DNA of 64,000 nucleotides from Thalassococcus_A lentus (GTDB lineage: Bacteria > Pseudomonadota > Alphaproteobacteria > Rhodobacterales > Rhodobacteraceae), in contig NZ_JAQIOY010000003.1 in NCBI RefSeq assembly GCF_028023555.1, positions 682,001 to 746,000 of the forward strand. Direction: 5' to 3'. A model generated the notes under the pieces. It saw only the letters and a program-made list of their open reading frames with translations, did no database searches and was not told the origin of the DNA. The position numbers were made by a program, and so were the translations under genes. Shown piece by piece: positions 7,811-17,290 of this stretch (the stretch's first letter is position 1; the number at the start of each line of letters is the position of its first letter).

Positions 7811-9670
7811 TCAGATGCCCTGCCGCTGTTTCGCGCGGAACGCCTCTTGTCCTTTGCGGGCCTCGCGGATGCTTTCGCGGTCATTGATTTCCGGAACCCC
7901 GACATACCAATCGGCGCCGCCCGGGGTCCACGTGTAGGCATCCGATTCTATGCTGATGACTGTCGTGCCATCCGTTGTCAGCGCCCACTCCATCGCCGCC
8001 TCAAGATCGGCAAGGCTGTCGCAGTGGCGCGCGTATGCACCCATGGCTTCGGCATGTTTGGCAAAGTCGACACGGCGCGGGTTTTGCTTGTTCACAACAC
8101 GGCTGTCTTTCAACAAGTTGTTGAAGCCGGGCACACCCATGCCGGTCTGCAAACGGTTGATGACGCCAAACCCGCCGTTGTCGCAAACAACCACGATCAT
8201 TTTGTGACCAGACAAAACTGACGAATGAATGTCTGAATTCATCATCATGTAGGAACCATCCCCGACCATGACGATTGGAACGCCGTCACCGTCCTTGGCC
8301 ATCGCGTGCCCCCAAGCACCGGCAATTTCGTAGCCCATGCAGGAAAACCCGAATTCGCAATCATAGGTATTGGGCGCTTTCACGCGCCAGTTCTTGACAG
8401 TTTCACCCGGCAGGCCACCCGCCGCAGTAACCATTGTATCCTCAGGACGGGCGATTTTGTTGACCACCCCGATGACCTGCGCATAGCTCGGCACAGCCGC
8501 ATTGGTCGCGGCCTGACCTTCGTCCAGCATCTGGTTCCAGTCTGCATAAAGCCCGCGCGCTTCGTCCATCCTTGCAGGCTCACAGACCCAGTCGCCAATC
8601 GCCTGATCCAGTTCGGCGATACACTCAAGCGCGTCACCGACCACCGGCAGAGATCCATGTTTGCGCGCATCAAAACGCGCCGCGTTGATATTGATGAACC
8701 GACTGTCCGGCGCAAAGGTCGTCCAGGACCCGGTCGTGAAATCCTGCAGCCGCGTGCCGACCGCAACGACAACATCTGCGTTTTCCGCCAGCACCTTCGC
8801 AGCGTCCGTGCCCTCGATGCCGATTGCCCCGACGTAGGCAGGATGGTCATGCACGACCGCGCCTTTGCCCGCGATGGTTTCGGCCATTGGAATGCCGCGC
8901 GCCTTTGCGAAATCGGCCAAGGCCTCACCAGCACCTGAATACCGCACGCCACCGCCAGAGATGATCAGAGGCTTCTTGGCAGTTTTCAGCAATTCAGCCG
9001 CAGCCGCCACCTGATCACGATCCGGACGATTGCGTGGAATGGTCCAAAGCGTCGGCTCAAAGAACGCAACCGGGTAGTCGTAGGCAATTTCCTGAATATC
9101 CTGCGGCAAACCAATAAACGCCGGGCCACAATCGGCCGGGTCCATCATGGTCGCTACCGCCTGCGGCAGAGACGATAAAATCTGCGCTGGGTGCGTGATC
9201 CGATCCCAGAACCGCGACACGGCGCGGAAACTGTCGTTCACGGTTGTGGACGGCTCGCCGAAGTGTTCGACCTGTTGCAGCACCGGATCCGGAAGCCGGT
9301 TGTTATAGGTATCACCGGACAACAGCAGAACCGGCAAACGGTTGGCATGCGCAACGCCTGCCGCAGTAACCATGTTCGTGGCACCCGGGCCAACGGACGT
9401 GGTTGCGATCATGATCTGGCGGCGCAGTTTCGCCTTTCCGTAGCCGATCGCCGCAAGCGCCATCGATTGCTCGTTCTGACCGCGCCATGTTGGCAGCACA
9501 TCCTGAACCTGCTCCAGCGCTTCGGAAAGACAGGTGACGTTGCCGTGCCCGAAGATACCGAACACACCGGCAAACAATTGAACCCGTTCGCCATCGATTT
9601 CGGTGTGCTGGTTGATCAGGTAACGCACAAGCGCCTGACCCACTGTCAGCTTGACGGTTTTTGCTGTCAT
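7811..9670 (-). CDS. iolD: 3D-(3,5/4)-trihydroxycyclohexane-1,2-dione hydrolase (IolD)
   Basis: 619-residue thiamine-diphosphate enzyme. FAGVFGIFGHGN and RGQNEQ (catalytic Glu67) mark the N-terminal Pyr domain; a middle Rossmann-like domain follows; the PP domain has GDGSYMMMN near residue 470 for Mg-ThDP binding. IolD hydrolyses the cyclic dione of myo-inositol catabolism to 5-deoxyglucuronate. The start at 9670 follows GGAGGAG. iolB, iolC, iolE and an IolA-type methylmalonate-semialdehyde dehydrogenase are absent from this window, so the rest of the canonical route lies elsewhere or this copy serves a variant pathway. Confidence 0.92.
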   Translation of the reverse strand: MTAKTVKLTVGQALVRYLINQHTEIDGERVQLFAGVFGIFGHGNVTCLSEALEQVQDVLPTWRGQNEQSMALAAIGYGKAKLRRQIMIATTSVGPGATNMVTAAGVAHANRLPVLLLSGDTYNNRLPDPVLQQVEHFGEPSTTVNDSFRAVSRFWDRITHPAQILSSLPQAVATMMDPADCGPAFIGLPQDIQEIAYDYPVAFFEPTLWTIPRNRPDRDQVAAAAELLKTAKKPLIISGGGVRYSGAGEALADFAKARGIPMAETIAGKGAVVHDHPAYVGAIGIEGTDAAKVLAENADVVVAVGTRLQDFTTGSWTTFAPDSRFININAARFDARKHGSLPVVGDALECIAELDQAIGDWVCEPARMDEARGLYADWNQMLDEGQAATNAAVPSYAQVIGVVNKIARPEDTMVTAAGGLPGETVKNWRVKAPNTYDCEFGFSCMGYEIAGAWGHAMAKDGDGVPIVMVGDGSYMMMNSDIHSSVLSGHKMIVVVCDNGGFGVINRLQTGMGVPGFNNLLKDSRVVNKQNPRRVDFAKHAEAMGAYARHCDSLADLEAAMEWALTTDGTTVISIESDAYTWTPGGADWYVGVPEINDRESIREARKGQEAFRAKQRQGI

Positions 9671-9825
9671 TTCGGCTCCTCCACTGGCGGTTCGAAAACT
9701 CGCATTGGAATGCTTATTGACAAAATTCAATGTCTGCAACGATTATTGCGAAATTGCTCGAATTTGTTGCAAGCCATTGCAGAACTGAGCGGGACAACGA
9801 CCATCACCCAAGGGGAAAATCGCAT
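9671..9825. promoter_or_regulatory. Divergent iolD / aldehyde dehydrogenase control region
   Basis: 155 bp between outward-facing genes, A+T-rich. It holds the inverted repeat AAATT-gctcg-AATTT at 9751-9765, framed by the distant arms TGCAAC (near 9735) and GTTGCA (near 9766). RpiR-type repressors often bind such AT-rich palindromes, and an RpiR gene closes the rightward operon. The operator role is inferred. Confidence 0.4.
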
Positions 9826-11256
9826 ATGTACGACGCATTTGGCCTATATATTAAAGGGGCTTGGCGGTCTTCCGACACGCAATCGGAAGTGCACTCACCG
9901 GCGACCGAACAGGCGTTGGGATCTGTTGCAACAGCGTCGGTTCAAGACACCAAACAGGCGATTGATTCGGCCGCAGAGGCGCTTGCTCCGCTCCAAGACA
10001 TGGGCGGTTTTGCACGCGCTGATGCGCTGCATCGCGTTGCTGATGAAATGGCCACCCGCAGCCAAGAAGCGGCCCGGATGATCACCCTTGAGACCGGAAA
10101 ACCAATCGCACAATCGGCCCGTGAATGGGGATTGTCGGTGGATCAATTCCGCTGGTACGCCGAAGAGGCCCGTCGCATCTATGGGCGCATTGTCGAAAGC
10201 CGCGTGCCGGGCGGCAGGTTCGAGGTAACCAAGGAACCTGTGGGCATCGTCGGTGCGTTTACCGCATGGAATTTTCCAGCCTCGCTGCCTGCGCGCAAAC
10301 TGGCCCCTGCCCTTGCAGCGGGATGTCCTGTGGTATTGCGTCCGTCGTCGCAGACGCCGGGCGTGGCCATGATCATGGTCGATTGCCTGCGGGCTGGCGG
10401 CTTTCCGGATGGCGCGGTCAATCTCGTCGTTGGCTCGACGGCCAACACCTATGAGCCCGTCATGGCCGACCCGCGCGTTCGCAAAGTGTCCTTGACCGGG
10501 TCGACCCGCGTGGGTCAGCAGATGATCCGCGACGCCGCAGCCACGGTCAAAAAGGTCTCAATGGAACTCGGGGGCAACGCGCCATGCATCATCTTTGACG
10601 ACGCCGATCTAAGCGCGGCGCTGGATGCCTGTGTTCCCTCCAAATTTGGAAACGCCGGGCAGGTCTGCGTAACGCCCGACCGCTTCTTTGTGCACGAGTC
10701 CCTGCACGATGCATTTGTTGCCGAATTTGCCCAGCGGGCGAAAGCGATCAAACTTGGCAATGGCCAAGACGAGGCGACCGAGATGGGCCCTCTGATCAAT
10801 GCGGGGCGTCTACGGGACGTGGACGCCGTTGTTCAGGATGCCGTGCAACGCGGCGCGGTGCTTGAAGCCGGCGGACAGCCCGCCAAAGGTTTTGACGCCG
10901 GCCATTTCTATGAACCCACCGTGCTGAGCAACGTTACCGATGACATGCGGGTCTTTGCCGAAGAAAACTTTGGCCCGATTGCTGCAATCACCCGTTTCCG
11001 TGATGACGACGAAGCGCTGGAACGCGCCAATGCATCGCAAATGGGTCTGTCCGCCTACGCATTTACCCGCAGCGCAGACCGCGCACGCACGGCCACCAGA
11101 ACGCTGAAGGCAGGCATGGTCGGGATCAATTCCTTTGCGCTGGCCGCGTCCGAAGCGCCATTTGGTGGCACCAATTATTCGGGACTTGGCCGCGAAGGCG
11201 GCTGCGAAGGCATCGAGGACTACCTCGACACCAAACTTTCTCAAATCGTTCTCTGA
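9826..11256 (+). CDS. NAD(P)-dependent aldehyde dehydrogenase (succinate-semialdehyde dehydrogenase type)
   Basis: 476-residue ALDH-superfamily enzyme with the proton-abstracting Glu in MELGGNAP (about residue 247) and the catalytic Cys in NAGQVC (about 282). The TAWNFP and LTGST cofactor stretches are intact. The start at 9826 is an ATG with the A/G-rich AAGGGGAA upstream; earlier in-frame codons lie in the divergent promoter. It opens a five-gene operon and would oxidise a semialdehyde, for example one released by the HpcH/HpaI aldolase encoded next. It is not an IolA-type CoA-acylating enzyme by its active-site context. Confidence 0.9.
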   Translation: MYDAFGLYIKGAWRSSDTQSEVHSPATEQALGSVATASVQDTKQAIDSAAEALAPLQDMGGFARADALHRVADEMATRSQEAARMITLETGKPIAQSAREWGLSVDQFRWYAEEARRIYGRIVESRVPGGRFEVTKEPVGIVGAFTAWNFPASLPARKLAPALAAGCPVVLRPSSQTPGVAMIMVDCLRAGGFPDGAVNLVVGSTANTYEPVMADPRVRKVSLTGSTRVGQQMIRDAAATVKKVSMELGGNAPCIIFDDADLSAALDACVPSKFGNAGQVCVTPDRFFVHESLHDAFVAEFAQRAKAIKLGNGQDEATEMGPLINAGRLRDVDAVVQDAVQRGAVLEAGGQPAKGFDAGHFYEPTVLSNVTDDMRVFAEENFGPIAAITRFRDDDEALERANASQMGLSAYAFTRSADRARTATRTLKAGMVGINSFALAASEAPFGGTNYSGLGREGGCEGIEDYLDTKLSQIVL

Positions 11257-11264
11257 GGTCCATC

Positions 11265-12071
11265 ATGCAATCCAACAAACTCAAACAGCTTTGGGCCCAG
11301 GGCCAGCCAGTCCTGAATGGCTGGTGCTCCATCGGAAACCCCTTCACCGCCGAGATCATGGCCGCTCAGGGTTATGACAGTGTCACAATCGATATGCAGC
11401 ACGGCGCACTGGACTATTCGGAAACCCTGCCGATGCTTCAGGCGATGCGGGCCTCGGGCGCGACATTGATGGCCCGCGTGCCATGGCGCGACCCCGGCTA
11501 CGTCATGAAAGCGCTGGATGCGGGCGCGATGGGCATCATCTGCCCGATGATCAACAGCCGCACCGAAGCAGAGGAATTCGTTTCCTACATGCGGTATCCA
11601 CCGTTGGGGCAGCGCAGCTTTGGGCCAACCCGCGCGGTTGTGGCAATGCCTGGATATGGGGCCGACGCCAACGATGAAGTACTGGCGCTTGCCATGATCG
11701 AAACAGCAGACGGCGTCAAAAACTTGGAAGAGATCGCCGCAACGCCCGGACTGGACGGCATCTATGTCGGACCCGCCGATCTGACGCTGGGCACGCAGCA
11801 AGGGCGGCTCCCGCCCGCGCTGGACCGGCAAGAGCCGGAAATGATCGAACTGATCCAGCGCATCGCCGCGGTCTGCAAAGCAAATGGAATCGCGGCCTGT
11901 CTTCATTGCGGGACTGCCGAGTATGCAGCCCAGGCCATCGGCTGGGGCTTCAACCTGACCACGGTCAGTGGCGATTCACGATTGCTGGCACAGGCAGCCG
12001 CCACGTCCGTTGGCGCGTGGCGATCGCTGACCGGCCGCGAAGGCAAAACCGAAGAAGGCGGGATTTATTGA
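11265..12071 (+). CDS. HpcH/HpaI family aldolase
   Basis: 268-residue class II (metal-dependent) pyruvate aldolase of the HpcH/HpaI family. Recognisable parts are TIDMQHG, the metal/phosphate-loop stretch DAGAMGIICPMINS, IETADGVKNL (metal-binding Glu) and GIYVGPADLTLG. These enzymes split 2-keto-3-deoxy acids into pyruvate or a related keto acid plus an aldehyde. It lies 8 bp after the aldehyde dehydrogenase and its stop overlaps the start of the dehydrogenase at 12071, so a split-then-oxidise route is plausible. Confidence 0.9.
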   Translation: MQSNKLKQLWAQGQPVLNGWCSIGNPFTAEIMAAQGYDSVTIDMQHGALDYSETLPMLQAMRASGATLMARVPWRDPGYVMKALDAGAMGIICPMINSRTEAEEFVSYMRYPPLGQRSFGPTRAVVAMPGYGADANDEVLALAMIETADGVKNLEEIAATPGLDGIYVGPADLTLGTQQGRLPPALDRQEPEMIELIQRIAAVCKANGIAACLHCGTAEYAAQAIGWGFNLTTVSGDSRLLAQAAATSVGAWRSLTGREGKTEEGGIY

Positions 12072-13039
12072 TGCCCCGTCTGCTGGTTGCCGGAAAATTG
12101 CATCCCAGCGGCGTCGCGCGGCTGGAGCAACTCAGCGCCGAAGGCGTGGACATCACGCATGTTCAGGAAATTTCCGAACCGTCTTATGCGCCCTATATTG
12201 ACGAAGCCGATGCACTGGTCATCCGGACCCAGCCTTTGTCGGCGGAAACCATCGCCAAGGCCAAACGCCTGAAGGTCGTGTCCCGCCATGGGGTCGGGTA
12301 TGATGCGGTGGATCTGCAGGCCCTGAACAGTCGCAAGATTGCGCTGGCTGTGGCCGGTGATGTCAATTCTATATCTGTTGCCGAACACGCGATGATGCAG
12401 CTGTTGGCGGGGGCCAAGCAGGCAATTCGCGCAGACAGAGCCGTGCGAAATCCTGACGATTGGGGTTGGCGAAATCGTCTGGAGCAGCGCGAGATATTCG
12501 GCAAGAACCTTTTTATCATCGGATTTGGCCGCGCCGGGCAGCGGCTCGCCAAGATGGCCAGTGGTTTTGACATGCAGGTGCGAGCCTATGATCCCTATCT
12601 GCAAGCCAACGGCTGGCCCACGGATACTGCAGAGCCAGAAGCATCTCTGAAAGAGGGGCTGGCTTGGGCTGATTATCTGTCGTTGCACCTGCCAAGGGGG
12701 GACAAACCCCTGCTGGCCGAGCCTGAATTTGCCGCGATGAAGCCTGGTATCGTCATCGCCAACACCGCCCGTGGTGGCATCATTTGTGAAAAGGCTCTGG
12801 CAAGCGCACTGGCCAGCGGCCGCGTGCATGCGGCAGGAATCGATGTTTTCGAAACAGAGCCCCCTACCCCGGATCTGCCACTGGCCGATCTGAGCAATAC
12901 AATTCTATCACCACACACCGCGGGATTGACTGAAGAGGCCAGTGAGCGCATGGCTCTCGCGTCGATCGAAAATGCGATGAACTATCTGAACCAGACGATT
13001 GATCCAGCTTTGATCGTCAACCGGAATGCCCTGACATGA
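12071..13039 (+). CDS. D-2-hydroxyacid dehydrogenase
   Basis: 322-residue NAD-dependent enzyme of the phosphoglycerate/hydroxypyruvate dehydrogenase group. It has the Rossmann motif GFGRAGQ, the substrate-binding Arg in NTARGG, Glu in FETEPP and the catalytic His in SPHTAG. The start codon overlaps the previous stop (TGATG) and the end overlaps the next gene by four bases, so the operon is tightly coupled. It would reduce or oxidise a 2-keto/2-hydroxy acid made in the same pathway, for example hydroxypyruvate, glyoxylate or tartronate semialdehyde; the substrate is not readable from sequence. Confidence 0.88.
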   Translation: MPRLLVAGKLHPSGVARLEQLSAEGVDITHVQEISEPSYAPYIDEADALVIRTQPLSAETIAKAKRLKVVSRHGVGYDAVDLQALNSRKIALAVAGDVNSISVAEHAMMQLLAGAKQAIRADRAVRNPDDWGWRNRLEQREIFGKNLFIIGFGRAGQRLAKMASGFDMQVRAYDPYLQANGWPTDTAEPEASLKEGLAWADYLSLHLPRGDKPLLAEPEFAAMKPGIVIANTARGGIICEKALASALASGRVHAAGIDVFETEPPTPDLPLADLSNTILSPHTAGLTEEASERMALASIENAMNYLNQTIDPALIVNRNALT

Positions 13040-14154
13040 CTGACAAGAAAACACTTTCGATTGGCCTGATCGGCTCTGGCTTTATGGGCAAGGCCCATGT
13101 CTTTGGCTTTGCGACGGCGCAAAAGGTTTTTGACCTGCCCTTCCAGATCAGATTGCACACCGTTGCGGACATCACTGACGAGGCCGCCGCGAAGGCCGCT
13201 CACGAATTCGGCTTTGAGCATGCCACGTCCAATTGGCGGGACATGCTGACCAACCCTGAGATCGATGTGATCGACATCACCGCTCCCAATGCGCTGCACA
13301 AGCAAATGGCGCTGGAGGCAATTGCCGCCGGTAAACACGTCTATTGCGAAAAGCCACTCGCCCCACTGGCGGCAGATGCGTTGGAAATGACAAAGGCCGC
13401 CGAAGCCGCAGGGGTCAAGACACAGGTGGGTTTCAACTATCTGTGCAACCCCCTGTTCCGCCTCGCAAAAGAGATGATCGAGGGCGGCGAACTGGGTGAA
13501 ATCCGTTCCTATCGCGGACTGCACGCAGAAGACTATATGTCAGACGCGCAGGGCCCTTATACCTTTCGGCATGATCCGGAGGGTGGCGGCGCACTGGCCG
13601 ATCTGGGAAGCCATGCGCTGGCAACGGCTGAGTATCTTTTGGGGCCGATCACCAAAGTGCTGGGGGATTGCGTGACTGCGATCACAGAACGCCCCGACGG
13701 CAAGGGCGGACACAAGGCCATCGAAGTTGACGACATAGGGCGAGCATTCGTCCGGTTTGCGAATGGGGCATCGGGTTCAATCGAAGGCAATTGGATCGCG
13801 ACCGGGCGCAAGATGCAGCATGACTTCGAAGTTCATGGCGCGAAGGGCGCCCTGTGCTTTAGTCAGGAACGCTTTAACGAACTGCACTTTTATTCGAATG
13901 ACGACAAACCCGGACGTCGCGGATTTCGCCGGATCGAAGCAGCCCCCGAACATCCGCCCTATGGCAACTTTTGCGTCGCGCCCGGGCACCAAATCGGGTT
14001 CAACGATCTCAAGGCAATTGAAGTGGCCGGCTACGTAAACGCCATTGCTGGCAACGGATCTGAACTGTTTTCGTTCCGTGACGGGCTGCGTATTCAGGAC
14101 CTCGTGGAAAAAATCCATAAATCCTCAACCGAGGGCCGTTGGATCGATGTATAG
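13036..14154 (+). CDS. Gfo/Idh/MocA family oxidoreductase
   Basis: 372 residues. The N-terminal Rossmann fold begins IGLIGSGFMGKAH; the cofactor and substrate Lys is in CEKPLA (about residue 110), and GGGALADLGSHAL carries the Asp and His usual in this family. Members include inositol 2-dehydrogenase, scyllo-inositol dehydrogenase and glucose-fructose oxidoreductase. With iolD nearby, a cyclitol dehydrogenase is a natural guess. The ATGA overlap with the upstream stop shows translational coupling. Confidence 0.9.
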   Translation: MTDKKTLSIGLIGSGFMGKAHVFGFATAQKVFDLPFQIRLHTVADITDEAAAKAAHEFGFEHATSNWRDMLTNPEIDVIDITAPNALHKQMALEAIAAGKHVYCEKPLAPLAADALEMTKAAEAAGVKTQVGFNYLCNPLFRLAKEMIEGGELGEIRSYRGLHAEDYMSDAQGPYTFRHDPEGGGALADLGSHALATAEYLLGPITKVLGDCVTAITERPDGKGGHKAIEVDDIGRAFVRFANGASGSIEGNWIATGRKMQHDFEVHGAKGALCFSQERFNELHFYSNDDKPGRRGFRRIEAAPEHPPYGNFCVAPGHQIGFNDLKAIEVAGYVNAIAGNGSELFSFRDGLRIQDLVEKIHKSSTEGRWIDV

Positions 14155-14184
14155 CATCACCAAATCAGGGAACGGCGCAGGCCA

Positions 14185-15063
14185 ATGACCAAAACAGATG
14201 CACCTGCCGACTATGAGGGCCTGATCCGGCTGATCCACGATCGGTTCGACCAAATGAGCCGGACCTATCAGAAAATCGCTGAGTATCTGACCCAGAACCC
14301 CAATGATGTTGCAGTGCATTCCGTGAACGCCATTGCCGAACGTCAGGGTGTGCACGCATCCAGCTTTGTCCGCTTTGCGCAGTCTTTGGGCTATTCTGGA
14401 TTCAAGGATCTGCAGGCCTTGTTCCAGCAAAGGCTGGCGACCGCAGCACCGGGATTCGAAGCGCGGGTCAATGCCCTCGAAAAGGAGATGCGGTCCCGCG
14501 AAGATCTCGAAGACGCTGAATTCTTTCGCGATCTGGTGGTCAGTGACGCGGCTTCCGTTCAGGGGTTGCTCGACGAAGTCACACCGAATGATCTATCGTC
14601 CGCGGCTGACATTATCAGCGGGGCGGACACCATCTATTTGCTCGGTCAACTGCGGTCAGCCCCCGTGGTCGAGATCATCCGCTACCTTTTGACCATGGCA
14701 GGCAAAAGATGCCTGCTGCTTGATCCCAGCGGCGGGCTGTCGACACATATCGCGCGCACCATCCGGCCCAGTGATGCCTTGCTAGCCGTATCGTTCCGGT
14801 TCTACGCCAATGAGGTCGTTTCAATAGCCGAAGAGGCCGCAGCCAGCCACGTGCCGATTGTTGCCATTTCCGACAGCACGCTGTCACCGCTTGCGAAATC
14901 GGCGACCGTGCTGCTGACCGCACCAGAACACAGCAGCCTGATCTCTCGGTCGCTCACGGCACCCATTTGTCTGGCACAGGCCTTGGCACTCGCCGTCGCG
15001 GCAAAGGAACAGAATGGCACGGTCCACCCCACCATTCCGTCCGTCACGGGCACCAAAGACTGA
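14185..15063 (+). CDS. MurR/RpiR family transcriptional regulator
   Basis: 292 residues: an N-terminal RpiR helix-turn-helix (about 15-90; VNAIAERQGVHASSFVRFAQ) and a C-terminal SIS sugar-phosphate-binding domain (about 125-260). RpiR proteins commonly control inositol and sugar operons in alphaproteobacteria (IolR-type). It is the last gene of the operon it probably regulates, 30 bp after the Gfo/Idh gene. The inverted repeat at 9751-9765 is a candidate target. Confidence 0.9.
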   Translation: MTKTDAPADYEGLIRLIHDRFDQMSRTYQKIAEYLTQNPNDVAVHSVNAIAERQGVHASSFVRFAQSLGYSGFKDLQALFQQRLATAAPGFEARVNALEKEMRSREDLEDAEFFRDLVVSDAASVQGLLDEVTPNDLSSAADIISGADTIYLLGQLRSAPVVEIIRYLLTMAGKRCLLLDPSGGLSTHIARTIRPSDALLAVSFRFYANEVVSIAEEAAASHVPIVAISDSTLSPLAKSATVLLTAPEHSSLISRSLTAPICLAQALALAVAAKEQNGTVHPTIPSVTGTKD

Positions 15064-15097
15064 AACCAAGCTCTGGTCGCCCTGCCCGTTCCGCGCC

Positions 15098-15895
15098 CTA
15101 GTCGAACCGGTAGCTGGACGCCGTCACCCCCCCCATCAAGCCAACATCGTGGTAAATCCGCGTTGCCTTACCGCTTTCAGCGGCACCCAGCGCAACAAAC
15201 AGCGGCACGAGATGATCCTCTTGCTTGTGGCAGACCCGTGCATAGGGCGCGCTTTCCCAGTCCAGCAAGGCTGCGGTGCGCTGCTCTGCGGGTTTTTCCA
15301 AAGCCTGACCAAGCCATGCATCGAAGGCCTCGGACGGCGCCTTTGCGGCAGGCCCGAACATACGCAAATTGTGAAAGCTGAGACCTGAGCCGACGATCAT
15401 CACACCTTCGTCTCGCAAAGGGGCCAAGGCACGTCCAATCGCAAAATGGTCAGCCGGATCATAGGATCTGAGCAAGGAGATCTGAAAGACCGGGACATCT
15501 GCGTCCGGGTACATGATTTCCATAGGTGTAAAGGTGCCGTGGTCAAACCCCTGATCGGTGTTCAGATGCGCCGTGATCCCCTGAGCCGTCAAAAGCGTCA
15601 AAGCCTTTTGCGCCAGCCCAGGCGCGCCCGGAGCAGGATAAACCACTTCGTAGGTTTCCGGCGGGAAGCCATGATAGTCATAGACCATCGGCGGTTTTTC
15701 AGAGGCCATAATCTGCAGGTCGTCCGCTTCCCAGTGGCCCGAGATCATCAAGACTGCCTTTGGCTTTTCGGGCAGATCTTCGACCATTTTTCGCAGTGAT
15801 GTTTCGAGGTTTGCAAAAACAGCCCGCATTTTCGGCAAATACGGCCATGGCCCGCCACCATGGGAAATGAAATAGGTCGGCATTGAGGAGTTCAT
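15098..15895 (-). CDS. LigB/DODA-type class III extradiol ring-cleavage dioxygenase
   Basis: 265 residues. The N-terminal TYFISHGGGPWPYL and the internal MISGHWEA and GSGLSFHNL, with their histidines, fit the 4,5-DOPA-dioxygenase/LigB family of non-heme iron enzymes. I chose the ATG at 15895 because AGGTGA lies just upstream. It is convergent with the RpiR operon and is followed on the same strand, after a 136-bp gap, by pobA, suggesting a role with aromatic compounds. Proteins of this family are often misannotated; the ring substrate cannot be inferred. Confidence 0.85.
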   Translation of the reverse strand: MNSSMPTYFISHGGGPWPYLPKMRAVFANLETSLRKMVEDLPEKPKAVLMISGHWEADDLQIMASEKPPMVYDYHGFPPETYEVVYPAPGAPGLAQKALTLLTAQGITAHLNTDQGFDHGTFTPMEIMYPDADVPVFQISLLRSYDPADHFAIGRALAPLRDEGVMIVGSGLSFHNLRMFGPAAKAPSEAFDAWLGQALEKPAEQRTAALLDWESAPYARVCHKQEDHLVPLFVALGAAESGKATRIYHDVGLMGGVTASSYRFD

Positions 15896-16031
15896 GGCAT
15901 CACCTTTCGTTGCTGGCCTCTTAGGTGATGGCCGCACCGCGGGGGTTCAACCGGTGAAACTGCGCGTTTGCGCACATCCTCTGACCGCAACTGTGCAAGA
16001 GACCGCTGCGTTCTGAACACGCGCTGCGCTT

Positions 16032-17201
16032 CTAGAATGGCAGACCGATATAGTTCTCAGCCAAGTCCCGGCGCGCTGTTTCAGATCGCGCTAGATGTGA
16101 CAGCGTTGCTTTGCGCATCTGGGCTGCAAAGCTGTCTTCCCCTTCAAAGCGATGCAGCATTGTTGTCATTTGCCAGCTAAAGCGCATGGCCTTCCATATC
16201 CGCAAAAGCGCTCGTTCCGAGTATTGGTCGATCCCGCCGGGATCGTTTTGTTTGATCGCTGCGATCAGCGCCTGATGCAGATAGAAAACATCCGACACAG
16301 CCAAATTCAGCCCTTTGGCGCCTGTTGGCGGCACAATATGCGCGGCATCCCCAACCAGAAACAGACGGCCCCAACGCAAGGGTTCACACACAAAAGAACG
16401 CAGCGGTGCGATGGATTTTTCAATCGAAGGTCCCGTTTGCATTGTCGCGGCAACCTCCTGCGGAAGGCAGGATTTCAGTCTTTCCCAAAACCGGTCATCG
16501 CTCCAGTCCTCGACCTTCTCGTCCAGCGACACCTGCACATAGTACCGGCTCAGGGTCTCGCTGCGCATGGAGGCCAAGGCAAACCCGTTACTCGAGTTTG
16601 CGTAGATCAACTCGTGATTGGCCGGTGGAGTGCGGGACAGGATGCCCAGCCAGCCAAAGGGATAGACCCGTTCAAACTCGCGCCGTTTGTTGGCCGGGAT
16701 CGTTCTGCGGCTTACACCGTGAAACCCGTCGCAGCCTGCCACAAAAAGACAATCCAGCCGCCGCCGCTCACCTCTCAGCGTGTACTCGACAAAAGGCGCC
16801 GAGGTTTCCAGATCATTCAGCACGACGTCCTCAACCCCGTGCACGATCGTCGTGCCAATGGCATCCTGAGCGGCATACAGATCCGTGGTGACTTCGGTCT
16901 GGCCATAAACCATGACAGACGTTCCGGTCAGTTCGCGAAAGTTGATCCGAACCATCAGGTCGTCGTCCGTCAGAAAACACCCATCATGCGGGATGCCCTC
17001 TTTGTCCATGCGATCTGCAACCCCGGCTTCGCGCAGTAAAGCCACAGTGCCCGCCTCAAGGACACCCGCCCGGATCCGGGACAGAACATGATCCCGACTG
17101 GAGCGCTCCAGTATGACGGTATCGACACCGGCCCGGTTCAAAAGCTGAGACAAAAGCAGACCGGACGGCCCACCACCGACAATGGCGACTTGCGTTTTCA
17201 T
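16032..17201 (-). CDS. pobA: 4-hydroxybenzoate 3-monooxygenase
   Basis: 389-residue flavoprotein hydroxylase, close to the 394 residues of the Pseudomonas enzyme. The FAD motif GGGPSG is at residues 9-14, with RIRAGVLEAG and the C-terminal FAD motif GDAAHIVPPTGAKGLNLA. PobA converts 4-hydroxybenzoate to protocatechuate with NADPH and O2, feeding the beta-ketoadipate pathway. The start at 17201 follows GGGAGG. The divergent AraC-type neighbour is the usual PobR activator. No protocatechuate dioxygenase genes (pcaGH) are in the window. Confidence 0.96.
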   Translation of the reverse strand: MKTQVAIVGGGPSGLLLSQLLNRAGVDTVILERSSRDHVLSRIRAGVLEAGTVALLREAGVADRMDKEGIPHDGCFLTDDDLMVRINFRELTGTSVMVYGQTEVTTDLYAAQDAIGTTIVHGVEDVVLNDLETSAPFVEYTLRGERRRLDCLFVAGCDGFHGVSRRTIPANKRREFERVYPFGWLGILSRTPPANHELIYANSSNGFALASMRSETLSRYYVQVSLDEKVEDWSDDRFWERLKSCLPQEVAATMQTGPSIEKSIAPLRSFVCEPLRWGRLFLVGDAAHIVPPTGAKGLNLAVSDVFYLHQALIAAIKQNDPGGIDQYSERALLRIWKAMRFSWQMTTMLHRFEGEDSFAAQMRKATLSHLARSETARRDLAENYIGLPF

Positions 17202-17290
17202 CTCGGTCCCTCCCCTGACTTGGGCAAACCTACGGCGGGCCGCCCTGTGCAGGAATGGACCGGTCACGCCAACTCTGGTACTTTTCGAAC
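17202..17290. promoter_or_regulatory. pobA-pobR divergent promoter region
   Basis: 89 bp between the two start codons must carry both promoters and the PobR site. I do not see a strong palindrome; AraC-type activators often bind direct repeats instead. Confidence 0.5.
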
